In this document: positions 13,736 through 27,100 of the stretch, piece after piece
Position numbering within the stretch: position 1 is the first letter of the stretch
Layout of the letters: each line of letters starts with the position of its first letter
Source: Apostichopus japonicus
Lineage: Eukaryota > Echinodermata > Holothuroidea > Aspidochirotida > Stichopodidae
Length of the DNA: 64,000 nt
Direction: 5' to 3'
Assembly: GCF_037975245.1 (NCBI RefSeq)
Contig: NC_092567.1
Span: 25,529,876-25,593,875 of the forward strand
Translations under genes and position numbers: made by a program
Notes under the pieces: model-generated
Databases searched by the model: none
What the model was told of the DNA's origin: nothing
Seen by the model: only the letters and a program-made list of their open reading frames with translations

Positions 13736-16700
13736 TGTGTCAATGTATAGTTCTTAATTGCCTATTTATGAAACTTTTGGCTTTCATTGTCTCATCGAAT
13801 AAGTATATGCAGTATTGGTGCGTACTAAGTTTACCTTTATTCAAAGAAAATTGAATTACATTCATTTCCATATAATAAGCAGAAGTCTGACGTCACATCA
13901 TTATGACGCAACAACCTTTCACCTTTAAACAACTACTTATTTAACATCTTTCTTCATGAATTGGCAAATATCTGTTCTAATTATCTGTTCTGTATTTTAA
14001 ATAGTTGCAAAGGAAACTCATTCTACAAAAGAAACTCAATCATTAATTTAGATATTTTAGCTTAAATAAAATAGCCATAACACGCTAAACTATATTACCT
14101 TTAGTTATTTCAATAAATACTTAGGAAAATTACTCCCAAATTGATTTTGTTATTATTATTTTTTCAGAAAACGTGAAGAAGGGGGAGAGTAACTACATCC
14201 GGGTTATCGCTCAGTATCCGGTCTGATTTACATAAATTATGTAAGTATTGAACAGCAAAGAGAATTTTATTTTTGTATCTTGTGACGTGGAGACTACATT
14301 AGTTTCCATCAGAGTGATCTTCAGATCATAACAACGATTACATACTGGGGATTAAGATTTCCCTTGGCTGTCTACGTCACCTCTTAATTCTCCCATAATG
14401 CCTCACACCATCTAATCAATGTCACCTTCCCCTCCTTTACGAAGGCGAAGTGACGGTTCTTTATTCGAGAAGTTTCTTTTTTTGTAAATTTTCTTTAAAT
14501 TACAGTCGTTGATGGATAATCACGTTTTGCTCTATCAGAGTATAAGGTTTTTTTTATTATTTTTTTGTGTGTGTGGATATAATGTGTTTTCAGCTGCGCG
14601 CTCTGATATTGTCAAGTTGGGTATAATTTTATAGTACGGCATCTGCAAGGACTCTGTGCCATGGAAATAAAAAAAAAACTGACAATCGGCTAGATGATAA
14701 ACGTGAATAACTAATAGCTAATGTGTCGAAAACCTTACTATCAACTCCATTAACTCGTAAGAGGCACATGTCAGTTTTGATATGTTATTTTGACTTAATG
14801 TATAAACAGAACATCGTTAAAAAACAGGGGGAAAGGTATAAAGGCGAAAATTTTAGTTAACATATGGATTGTCATGGACATGACACCCAGACCAGAATAT
14901 AAGTAGTACCTGAATCGAGCATTATCGGTTTGGAAAAATATGATGAAAGATTGTGACCATGTTACGTCACACAATCGGATAAAAGTCCTATATGGTGCAA
15001 TGATAATGTGTGCTTTTACCAGGAAGTCATATTTAGAAGTTAACGTAACATGTACTGCCTTTTATTCATGAGCGGCGGAACGGGTAGTACATAATTCACG
15101 CATCTCACCCCCCACCCCTCGGTCCCCCTTTTTTACACCCCGCTTCCACTCTCGGGTCATGAATATCTCAAAAGTGTCCCTTGGCTTACCCTGTTTCATT
15201 TTTGTGGTGAAGCTATGAAATTTTATACATTTACGTGCTCCTTCGACGAAAAATTTACGCAATGCTAAGAGCATCCAGTTGGTCTCATAATCTAAATTTG
15301 TGCCCCCTTCCCCCCCCCCCCCTCTTTCTTCGCAGACCAAACCATGATCTTACACCGCGCCTATATACTTTCATTATCTATGGATAGTTAGATTATTATG
15401 TTTAAAGACCTAGGTAACTGAGTTTTTAAATGTTTTTATGAATCGCAAACAACAGGATCAGTCCTTTTTTTTAGAGAGAGCAGGACTTGGGATTAGATAA
15501 TTAATCAACTTTCGCTTTGATGGGCATTATTTTTTTCTTGAGATTGCCAAGTTTCCGCATTCGATCATTTTAATTTAATTTAATAAAAGTAAGACACATG
15601 ATATATATCTCAATATTTAAGTACATTGTTTGACAGTAACAGTGACAGAAAACAGATTTTGTATTCAAGGGAGTTTCCGAATGCGGTTTTACATGTATTT
15701 GTTTAATGGGAGAGCGGAGATCTTAAAGGGGTATTTCAAAGGCATATAATGTCGAAACTTATCTTAAAAGAGAAAATATATTCCACACTGTTACTGTTAG
15801 TTGAAACCTCCATCTCAATATTTTGTCCCTAACTGGAGATATGGTTGAGTAATTTTAACTTATTTTGACTGCCTTACCCCTCCCCAGCCCCTTCTAACAC
15901 CCAAAATGAGTTAATGCTACGAGATATCATTATAGAAGATGTTCTGCAAATGTTTGAATTCCTTATCCGTAACATTTACCTTCATTTATCCTTGAAATCT
16001 GATTTCTTGTTATGTTTGTTTATAGTAAAAATGTTATTTTCATCCGTTGATAAACTATTTAAATATTATAAAGGAAAATGAAAACTATTTCAGCTTAATT
16101 GTCATGATAACGTCATACACACTACTGTTGCCAGATACATTCACAAAATATTTCCAAATTGGAAAGAAAAAAATTCAAATCTTCGCCATAACAATAGCTA
16201 GGAGGATGTGGTTTGAAACTTATACGGATGCAGAAAATTTTCAGTTATTTTGCTTCGCAATCAACTTTATTCAGCCACAGGAATATCTCTTTTAATTCAG
16301 CCACGGGAATAATCCTTTAAGGGAATTGCTGAAGATTTAATCTAACGTTGTTATTGTGTTATATCAAGTGGTACGGATATGAGTGCGCAAGAATATCTCA
16401 TTTGTCACCTCAGACCATTAGGAACCAAAATGTCTGTTGATCTTGAAACGACTTGACAAAACAGTGTCAAAGGAAATGGCCGTTTGTAAAGGAACATGAC
16501 ACTTATGTGATGTGTCTTTCGAATGTCTGTGTTTTATCAAAAGTTATTCATTATATTAAAATGAAAAATCGCCAGATCTGGTAAATTGAAGATTATCAAT
16601 TGTAAATACGGAAGTCATATTTTACATTCAGATATGTCTATATGGAATACAAGAATATTAATTATTTGACACACATATCGGAAGTGAACAGCGAAAAATG

Positions 16701-17204
16701 GACCGACCCAGAAAACATCATCACCGCCTTGAGCGATTATATTTAAAGAAAATAATCAAATAGATGACAGTGACTGGACGTAGGCAATAAGGAATATGGG
16801 AACAGGAGTTAAAACACAAAACAAAAAATAAAACAAGAAAACGTGTCCATGAAAGCATATTCCATAAACTAAACAACTGATTAACAGGAAACAATTAATT
16901 AATAGGAAACAAATAAAATGACTGACGCAATAGACAAAAAAGAAAAAAAGAGAATTAGTACAAAACCATCTAAATTCAACAGTTTATTACTCACAATAGT
17001 CTTATATTATAATTGTACATAACATATTGCACTATAAAAATTAAACAGGTTTATAAAGTCGTTTTATATATCGTACGCTTTGATGTGATATCTCGTCGGC
17101 TCTAAACAAATACAACATAATTTTTCATTTATTTTAGTTACATTTAATATGCAACTCACCTTGATCTATAACTCAATTCAACGGATCATAGTTCCAGTCA
17201 GTTC
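13736..17204. other. Intergenic DNA, or the first intron of the receptor
   Basis: Apart from the candidate 5' exon at 14168-14240, only poly(C) tracts (for example 15308-15321) and AT-rich sequence are seen. I find no coding exon. Confidence 0.45.
14168..14240 (+). other. Candidate non-coding 5' exon of the receptor gene
   Basis: A T-rich acceptor (ATTTTTTCAG) ends at 14167 and a strong donor GTAAGT begins at 14241, bounding 73 nt with no useful open frame. The receptor start exon has its own acceptor, so a non-coding exon must exist upstream. This is one of few well-bounded candidates between 1 and 23 kb. A possible earlier exon end is at 1263, followed by GTGAGT. The support is only splice-site shape. 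Confidence 0.2.
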
Positions 17205-17457
<253 letters not shown>

Positions 17458-18169
17458 TTAGTGTATTCTTAATGTTTGATTAGTCGAGGGCAATGGTGCG
17501 AGCCCTTAGGACTTAAAATAAAACAACACACAAAATAATAGATGCAACTCGTTCCGTATCATGAAACACATATTAAACAATCGTTGCATATCATAATAAA
17601 TGAAGCATAATAAATAATAAACATCTGAAGATAACCTGATAGGTGAAAGCCTTATAGATCCTCTTAATATAAAAGAGCCAAGAAAATGGTGGACTTGATC
17701 TTATTTTATCTAAGTAGTGTCACTACAAGTTGTGTTATCTATATACGAGAGTTCTTGGCAACGAATATTGCCGTCAGACTAAAACGATAGTTGACGAGGA
17801 GATTGTCCACATTAACAGAGGCGCCACGCAAAGTGTCATGAGAAGCTATTATCAACTGACTCATCGTAATGTATAATATAACACTGCCATATATAGTTTG
17901 TTGTATTTTATGTCGTTTTATCACGAAGCATAAATTGAGTTATCATATTTTGGGTGAAGAACTAAATTAAAATAAAAGCACTTAAAACGACAATTTTTAG
18001 AGTAACAATAACAAAAGGGGAATTAGAAGGATAAAAATACAATTAAGACAGGGTAAGATTCAATGGAATAGGTAGTAAGATGCCACAGTGACAAAGAGTT
18101 CTCAAAATATCAAATGTTACATTTTGTCGTTTAGGCACTATATAGTCACCATAAAGAGTCGTTATACGT

Positions 18170-18885
18170 TATGTTGTTGTACTCGTAGAACATGTATGCT
18201 ATTAGCAGCTATTATATTACTTTTTACTCGTACTCATAATGTTGTATTCGTACAACATTTATGCTATTTACGGCTATTATTTTACTTTTACTCGTTGTTC
18301 TAGTATACTCATGTTGTTGTACCCGTACAATATGTATGCTATTTACGGCTATTAGTTTACTTTTACTCGTTGTACTAGTATATTCATGTTGTTGTACCCG
18401 TACAATATGTATGCTATTTACGGCTATTATTTTACCTTTACTCGTTGTACTAGTATTTTCATGTTGTTGTACTCGTACAACATGTATGCTAATTATAGCT
18501 ATTATTTTACTTAAATTCGTTGTACGAGTATAATCATATTGTTATACTATACAACATGTTGGCTATTTACGGCTAGGCCTATTATTTTACTTTTACTCGT
18601 TGTACTAGTACTCATATTGTTATACTCGTACAACATGTATGCTATTTACGGCTATTATTTAACTTTTACTCGTTGTACTAGTATATACATATTGTTGTAC
18701 TCGTACAACATGTATGCTATTAACAGCTATTATTTTACTTTTTACTCGTACTCATGTTGTTATACTCGTACAACATGTATGCTAATTGTAGCTATTATTT
18801 TACTTGTACTCGTAATAGTATACTCATATTGTTGTACTCATACAACATGTATGCTATTTACGGCTATTACTTTACTTGATTGTAT
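18170..18885. repeat. Minisatellite, about 73-bp unit, about ten copies
   Basis: The core ACATGTATGCTATTTACGGC recurs, with changes, near 18190, 18260, 18330, 18405, 18480, 18555, 18630, 18707, 18777 and 18846, with TGTTGTACTCGTACAACATG between. TTGTACTCGTACAA is itself palindromic. ORFs reading CCCTRT repeats are artefacts. Confidence 0.92.
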
Positions 18886-19861
18886 CGGCTACTTCGACGG
18901 CAAAAAATGTCATGCAAACCTCTCTCTAAATTATATAACAGATTATCTTTAATTAAATATAGACTTTAATCTTATTATATATAATTGAATAAAATAATCG
19001 TTGTTCGTGGTTACGAGTGGACCGAAAGAAAACAGAGAGATCATTCAGCAAAAAGGCAAATTGCCTATTCATTCATGACTTCATATTGAATAAGCCAACA
19101 CTGCAAGTTCACTTAACAGCAAAAGCCAAACAGAAGGATAAGAAGACTTATTTTTTGAAAGCTAACTCAAATTGACATGCGCTGTTAGAGAGTAGCATTC
19201 ACTGAGTGCACACGGTTGAATTTTATAAAGCGAAAATGGATTATTGTTGAAATTTCATTTCACGGCTTAATTGAAATGGATTTACAACACTTGCTGATTG
19301 ACGTTGAGTCTGGCCAGTGCTAGTAACTAACTGGCCAATTAGTTTTGAGACCAAAGAACAAGAGGAGAGCATTTATATCCTGACAGTTTTATCATGAAGA
19401 AAGATTTATGATATCCAGGCCTGAATGAATCAGTTGGCGATTGATACAAACTTGTTGAATAGTATTAAGGTATCGAATTTTGCAAATAAGTGAAAATTTG
19501 AAATAATAAAGAGTATACCTAAAGCGCTGTCTATGTGGTTCTGTATTAATTAATGAGTAATCAACTAAGATGGAACATGTATCGATACAAGGATATGGAT
19601 AAGGTTTGAACTGACACTTGAGATGCGTCTACAGCCAGCTCTCCTTCAAACTTCAAAGAGGAAATAAGAAACAATATATACGAACAAGATGGAAAACAAA
19701 AGAAGAAGAAGATAACCAAGGAAGGAAATCCCAAGAGAAAGAAAACGAAGATGCAATTTATAAACCATGTATCATATACTTTTCCAACAGTGTAACTGGA
19801 GTACAGTACTTAATATTATTGTTGCAGGTGCCATTCCGCAGTATTCTATCAAGTGAATATT

Positions 19862-20730
<869 letters not shown>

Positions 20731-20739
20731 TGTAAAATA

Positions 20740-23105
20740 ACCTTAGCTCCTGTATTTTATTTCGAACTAGCATATCTACGATACAAAATGAGCGATTAAC
20801 CTATTATTGGTAACGGATAGACAGCATAATGCTGATTCCTCTCACAAGACATATCCCAAAGGTTGACAACATTTGTGACTATTATACGACCAATCTAGGC
20901 CAAGGAATAACACCACGTTTGTCTATAAATTACGTCTATGTAACTTACATACTGACTAGACGGAATAACCTTTTATCGTTGTCGACACATATGATTGTGC
21001 AGGTACATTCCCACAATCAAACGATTGCTATATAGGAATAAAAGACTAGTGAAACTTGAATTTTACTTCAATATTAACTACCAATCAGCAAGCCATGGCT
21101 GACGGCTGCGGATGTCTTGCTAAAGTATCAATCTGTTTATCGGTGTATCGTTTCAATTAAAGTTGACTCAAATTTATTACGGTTTGCTGGGAATAGCTGC
21201 TGTAAACAGTATACATTGCTATCAATTCTAAAACATTTACATTATCATTAACGGGCTTAGCGATTAAGTTACCGAGTTTTTTATTCCGACAGGTTAGGTT
21301 TCCCCTCCTTCTTTACTGCCGTGTATATGTGCACTTCCGTCTTGAGCGAACTAGCTCTGTAAATTTCAGATACGATCGAGAGGTAAAAATAAAGTCAAAG
21401 CTGCCAGATAATTTAGCCAGATACAAAGTAAACCTAGTTTTAGAATTCGTATTAAAATATGTGGATAACGGGAGATACCGACTGATACAGTTACTATCTC
21501 TCACCGTCAGATATGCTTATTAAATAACTATTTTTGTTTATGTTGAAATTTATGTCATATCTAGCATTTTCTCTGATTAATATACGTATTACGTAATCAT
21601 GTAAAATACAGCGGGGAAGCACATTCGTGGTAGGCAGAAACGGCATGTACAGTTTGCACACGAGAAAATGAGTATTACAAACGACTTGGCCAAGACTACA
21701 TCATACTCGGTTACTCGGTATATTTTAGATACCAATGTCAGGTTAAAATACTGGTACTCCTTCTAAAAGCCTTGTACTCATAATTGTACTCATACTAATG
21801 AGAATTCTACTTGTACAGTTACTCACGCTGTTTTACACGTGCTTCAAGCCTGCTGGGTTAATTAAACATAATGCATAAGTCTCAGTTAAAGTTAGATTCC
21901 TATCTTTTTACCTGACCTGTCGATCGCATTTCATATATCTTGCTTCACATGTTTGAGTTCACTGAAAGGTAAAAAAAAAATGGCTGTGCATTCTTTCTTG
22001 AGGCATTCGTTTCGGCTATGATTGAAATATTTGATAAGAAGTCATATCTGGTTATTGGACTTCCATGCATAGTCTAACAGTATTTCCCATAAGAATCAAT
22101 TTATTTGCAATAAAGATATAAGATTATTTACCTGTTCTTGGTAAGAGTATACCCTTGAGCTGACAGAACACAAATTTAAGATTCCAGATAGGTAATCAGA
22201 GGCTATAGATTCTTATCTTTCTCAGCTGGCCTCGGAAAAAGTGGAAGGAAAATTCCATTAACAATTATTTCCATTATTTCGTTAATATTACTGAGCCTGA
22301 AGTAAATTTTTAATGGTTTAGATATTCTTGTTGAGAGAGAGAGAGGGGGGGGGGGGCATCGTTGTTGAGTAATTATACCAAACCAATTAGAAAATAGGCA
22401 CGTCAATTTCCAAATCTCTGATTAGGATAAAGGATTTTCTTTGTGATTATTCTTGTTTTTTTTGGGGGGGGGGGGGTAACTAAAAATAATCCTCATCTTA
22501 GTTGATTTGGTCAATTATTTCAGGGTTGATATTATATTCAATACCAACAATCATATTTCAATGTTATCAATCAGTTTAACTATACATGACATAAATAGTT
22601 CCATTTAAATAATGACGTATCAGTCTAAGATTGAACAATAGTTGAATGTTAAGTCTGGTAAAGAAATACGTAATAAACGTTGGGGATTAGAGCATGAATT
22701 AAGATGCAACATTAATTTTAATATGCTGTATGAGTATAACAGACCACTGCCGACAGCTCAGGTTGCAATTCTAGAACATTTTTAAGTTTTCAATTGTTTT
22801 ATACAGTCGTGGTGCATAAATAAATGGGCCTGGAGAATATTGTCTAACACAAGCACCATTAGATCAGTTACACTCAGATGCAACAAAGTACTGAATGAGA
22901 AAAAAAGATTTTTGTCGCCTTAAGTAACATCTTTACAAGTTTGTTTAGGACAAATGGTGTTGAATGGCATCCAAGGATGCTCTGTTGTTTATTTGAAGTT
23001 AAAAGTTTAACATATCAAGACTAAACATCTGCCTGCAGTCAACCTTTAAGATGTGAATTTCAGAATCAAAATAAGTAAAACACGAGGACTTTCTTTCTTT
23101 TGCAG
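20740..23105. other. Non-coding DNA upstream of the receptor start exon
   Basis: It holds a TACTCATAATTGTACTCATAC-type repeat (about 21773-21840), GA and poly(G) tracts (22337-22357, 22464-22478) and AT-rich sequence. There is no clear promoter, and the pyrimidine tract before 23106 belongs to the acceptor of the start exon. Confidence 0.45.
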
Positions 23106-24150
23106 ATAACATTAATTTTGAACAAAGTAGGATGGAGTACAAATGGATTTATTTGGTAAGTTGTTCGTCAGGTTTCAGAAAAGGTTTTCAAACTTGTCAT
23201 TGTTGCAGTCAGAAATTTAGTCACAGAGGGGGGACTGGATTTATGGGGATTGGAAGGGGAGGGGAGGGAAGGGGAGGGGAAGGGAGGGGAGGGGAGGGGA
23301 GGGGGAGGCCAGGAATCCGAGGGAAGAAAAGGGACTTGCGGCCGATTACTAGTTTGAACTTCGTTAAATTAAGATACCATAGTCCATGTCCTCGAATTAG
23401 TAGTGCATTGTAATACAATTATTCTTATCTTTCGAAAGGATGCAAATTGCAAAGATTTTGGACTTTTTCTTTATGATCTCATATATTGGTTGTTTCACCA
23501 AATAAATGGATTGCATTGTAACGGGATTGTGCAGAGTATTCACTTGAAAAATGTACCCAATATCAACATAGGAAACTCTTCTAAGAGATAAATCAGAAAA
23601 TTGAGGAGGAACCACCTTTTTTAGGTTTGATGCAATTTAATCCTAATCTCTCGTGACACCTGCTTCGTTTCGTTTTGGGAAATTGAAAATAAAGGTTCTT
23701 ATTTTGATAAGCCTGCGTCAAACTTATAGATCGTATTGATTTCAGAATCAATAACGATCAACAGAGGCTAAAGTAAGGTTTAAAATGAAACCTGTCCCTC
23801 CATAGTCTAATATACCAAGAGACTATACAGAAGTGACTGAGAGAATAACCAGAATGTTGTGCAATGTTTTTCTTGGATTTCGTTTACTTTCTTTTTAAGA
23901 CGAAGTTATAATTTATTGATTTTCTTTCCTTTTGGATTCGTTCCATGGGAATTAAAGAGTTATCAATTCATGTATTGGCATTCTCTTCGTTACACTCTTA
24001 GGGAGTTAAAGAGTTATCACAAATTCTAACATCTTTGATATTGCTCGAACTATGTATCCATGAGATGAATATTCATGAAGTCATGTGATGTCGATTTCAT
24101 CTTTCCTTTGCAGATTTATATGATCTCTTACTCTCCTACATCGTATTCAA
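23106..24150 (+). CDS. Receptor leader: start exon and second exon (signal-peptide-like)
   Basis: Exon 23106-23155 follows a pyrimidine-rich acceptor ending TTTTGCAG. It carries 26 nt of 5' UTR, then ATG and eight codons (MEYKWIYL) to a GTAAGT donor. Exon 24114-24150 follows CCTTTGCAG, adds IYMISYS and a short polar stretch, and ends in phase 1 at GTGAGT. That phase fits the lectin exon at 24747. The joined start is hydrophobic around WIYLIYMI and then turns polar, as expected of a short signal peptide, though the hydrophobic core is brief. The leader is an inference from splice phase and position; a transcript would settle it. Confidence 0.65.
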
Positions 24151-27100
24151 GTGAGTAACTGCAAACACAAAACAGTGGTGGCTTCTGAGTCTAGACGCAG
24201 GGGTGGAGTGAGGGGTGGTAGAAAGGTTGGTGGGTGCTGAGTCTAGAAGCAGGGGTGGATTGAGGGGTGGTGGGTACTGAGTCTAGACGCAGGGGTGGAG
24301 TGAGGGGTGGTAGAAAGGGTGGTGGGTGCTAGGTCTAGAAGCAGGGGTGGATTGAGGGGTGATGGGTACTGAGTCTACACCGCAGGGGTGGAGTGAGGGG
24401 TGGTAGGAAGGGTGGTGCGTGCTGGGTATAGAAGCAGGGTGGAGTGAGGGTAATAGGAAGGGTGATGGGTGCTGAGTTTAGACCTTTCCACTTTCGATAT
24501 AAGTCGCATCTAAGTCTGAGACCCATTCACACGCGGCTTTAAATATGGCTATTGATGGTTGCCAGTTTTACTATTCAAAACTAGAAGTAGGGTTATATCC
24601 TTACTTCATGATAAATTATTTACATCTGTCAAAACTGCCTAAGATACACTCCTCATCACAAAAACACCGAAGAATGCATGCAGAGAAGAAAAAGTCATTT
24701 AAAGAATAAAAAGAATTTCACTGTTGGCTTTTTTTTTTGCCGACAGCCAATACTTGCCAGAATAATGCATATGGTGTAACCATATGTGCTTTCCGGATGA
24801 ACATCAGCAAGGCATCTGCTGAGAACATCTGTAAGAGTACTAGGAACGGTGTTCTTCTTGAGATATTCAGCGAAGAAATGACAACTTTTGTCACAGACAA
24901 GTTATTTGCTCCGGAAGATAGCACAAAATATTTCTGGATCGGTCTAAGCGTAAGTTGGAACCATAAATTCGTCTCCGGTTTATATATAAATAAACAAATG
25001 TTATACCTAAATGTCATGTAAGAGTGTCGGAAGTTACGTCGGGTACAATTATGATCTCTTGAAATCATCATGTTTCCTTATTTTTTTATGATTTCCGTAT
25101 ATAATGAAATTATTCATTATTCTTTATTCCATATAACCCCTGACCCAGGGGGATTTACCCCTGCTCCCTCACCCGCCCATCTCACCACGTCAGGCATTTT
25201 TAAACTACTAAGTTGCTTTTCAATCTTCGTTGCAACAAGATCATATTTGCTGAAATAATTGATATCTTCCGTACCGCTTGCTTGGTGGCTGCAACTTTCT
25301 GTCAAGATGTTCAAGCAGGTTAAAGAACAGTGCTTACCAGGTGGTTTGCCTACCAACGTCTGAGATCCAAACATCTACCAATCCCCTCTTCCCCCCCCCC
25401 CTCCACCATCCTGAATTTATACACTATAAGTTCGAGCTTTCTTGCTTGAAATCACCTTTCGTAACACCTTGCCATGCACCTTTTGTAACACCTTGCCATG
25501 CACCTGTCGTAGCACCGTTATATGCACCTTTCGTAACACCCTGATATGCACCTATCGTAACACTCTGATATGCACCTGTCGTAACACCCTGATATGCACC
25601 TATCGTAACACTCTGATATGCACCTTTCGTAACACCCTGATATGTACCTTTCGTAAAACCGTTATTGGCTTAGGCACTATTGAAGCTTCAATAGCCATTG
25701 GCCTCTCTAGTTAAAACACTTTTCGGAGGATTTATGTAGCATATAGTTTCATTTACCAGTTTTATAGTAAATATTTTCAATCAGCTGCATGGTTCTCACT
25801 CTTTCCTCCTCCCCCCCCTCACCCTTCTCATCCAGATTTGTTTCCGTCCAACCATGCTTAATTCTATAATAAGAGCAAAAGACGGATTAAATCATTTTAA
25901 ATATTGAACTCACCTATACTACAACATTGCCTACAATTTCAACAAGCATTGCCCATCACTATAAAACTGTTTCGCACACTGTTTGTTTATTATAAGAATA
26001 TTCTTCAGGTTATCCTCCTCCTCCCCCCCCCCCTTCACCCCACTCACACACATTCTCACTGTTCATGACGCTTTTTCCTCACATTCGATTTGTTATCCTT
26101 GCAATTGTTGCTAAACTATAAATCTGAGACTGATGGAACCACCTGAAGAAGAAAAACCAAAGGGGTAAACAATAATAAAAGTGAAATAAAAAAAATGTAC
26201 CAGGGTTATTTATACATGTTTTATCGTTATTTATACATATTTCAGAGTTATTTTAGGGCTATTTTAAACATATTTTAGGGTTATTTTATTTCGTATCGTT
26301 ATATGACTGTACTATGGAGGCTATTTTTTTTCAATTTTCGATTTGATTATAGAGATTTGGCCAGAACAATATCACATGGGATACATCCAATCGGAACACA
26401 TCTCAGTATTCAAATTGGGTGGCTCAACCCAGAAGTGAGTACATATTTTATTTTATGATTTAGCGTAGGAAGAAATAGGTCAGCCAAATATTATATTATA
26501 AATTTGATCTTTGTGAGTTAATCTGTCTTGATGGCTAATTGGGTAATGGAATTAAGGGGGGGGGGTGGCAAAGGGGTGGAAGTCAACTCCTTGCACTATA
26601 ACAACAATTTAATAAAATATCTAAAATACAACTAATGTTAAGTCCGGGTTCCAAGCTCTGGGTTATTTTTACTGTTTTAGACTTTCATTTTCTGTTCTGA
26701 ACAGAAACAATTCATGGTAATAATGTTTGCCGGGAGAAACTCTTTTTTAACACTTTAATCTCTAAACGTACATGTTCCTCTGTTATAATTTGCATAATAT
26801 GCATATGTATGATATATGTATTTAGCATACATTTAGTGTGTCGTGCGAAATACTATAACCACACGTTTTTGTTCTTTTTTTTTCGATATCAGATGACTGT
26901 GTTGTAATGCAAGGTTATGATGGAAAGTGGGTCTCTACGTCTTGTGATTTGGCCTCAGGATATATTTGTCAATATCAAGGTATGTGTGTTATTTGTATCA
27001 CGCTTCTTCAAGTAATGAAACAACATACAATATTTAAAGTCAGCTTTTCAAAGTCTAGATGAATAAAGGAGTCACAAACTAAGCCGTCATTTGGGTTTAT

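Noticed and set aside
18261-18952. Cys-rich ORFs (CCCTRT repeats) as a secreted repeat protein
   Set aside because: They follow the 73-bp minisatellite; the period is not a multiple of three and the frame changes between copies.
24186-25665. Regularly spaced repeats as a CRISPR array
   Set aside because: Units are directly tandem with no unique spacers, and the locus is clearly in an animal gene.
25442-25714. ORF with 8-residue repeats (CTFRNTLI) as part of the lectin receptor
   Set aside because: It lies inside an intron between two well-phased lectin exons and has no usable splice sites.
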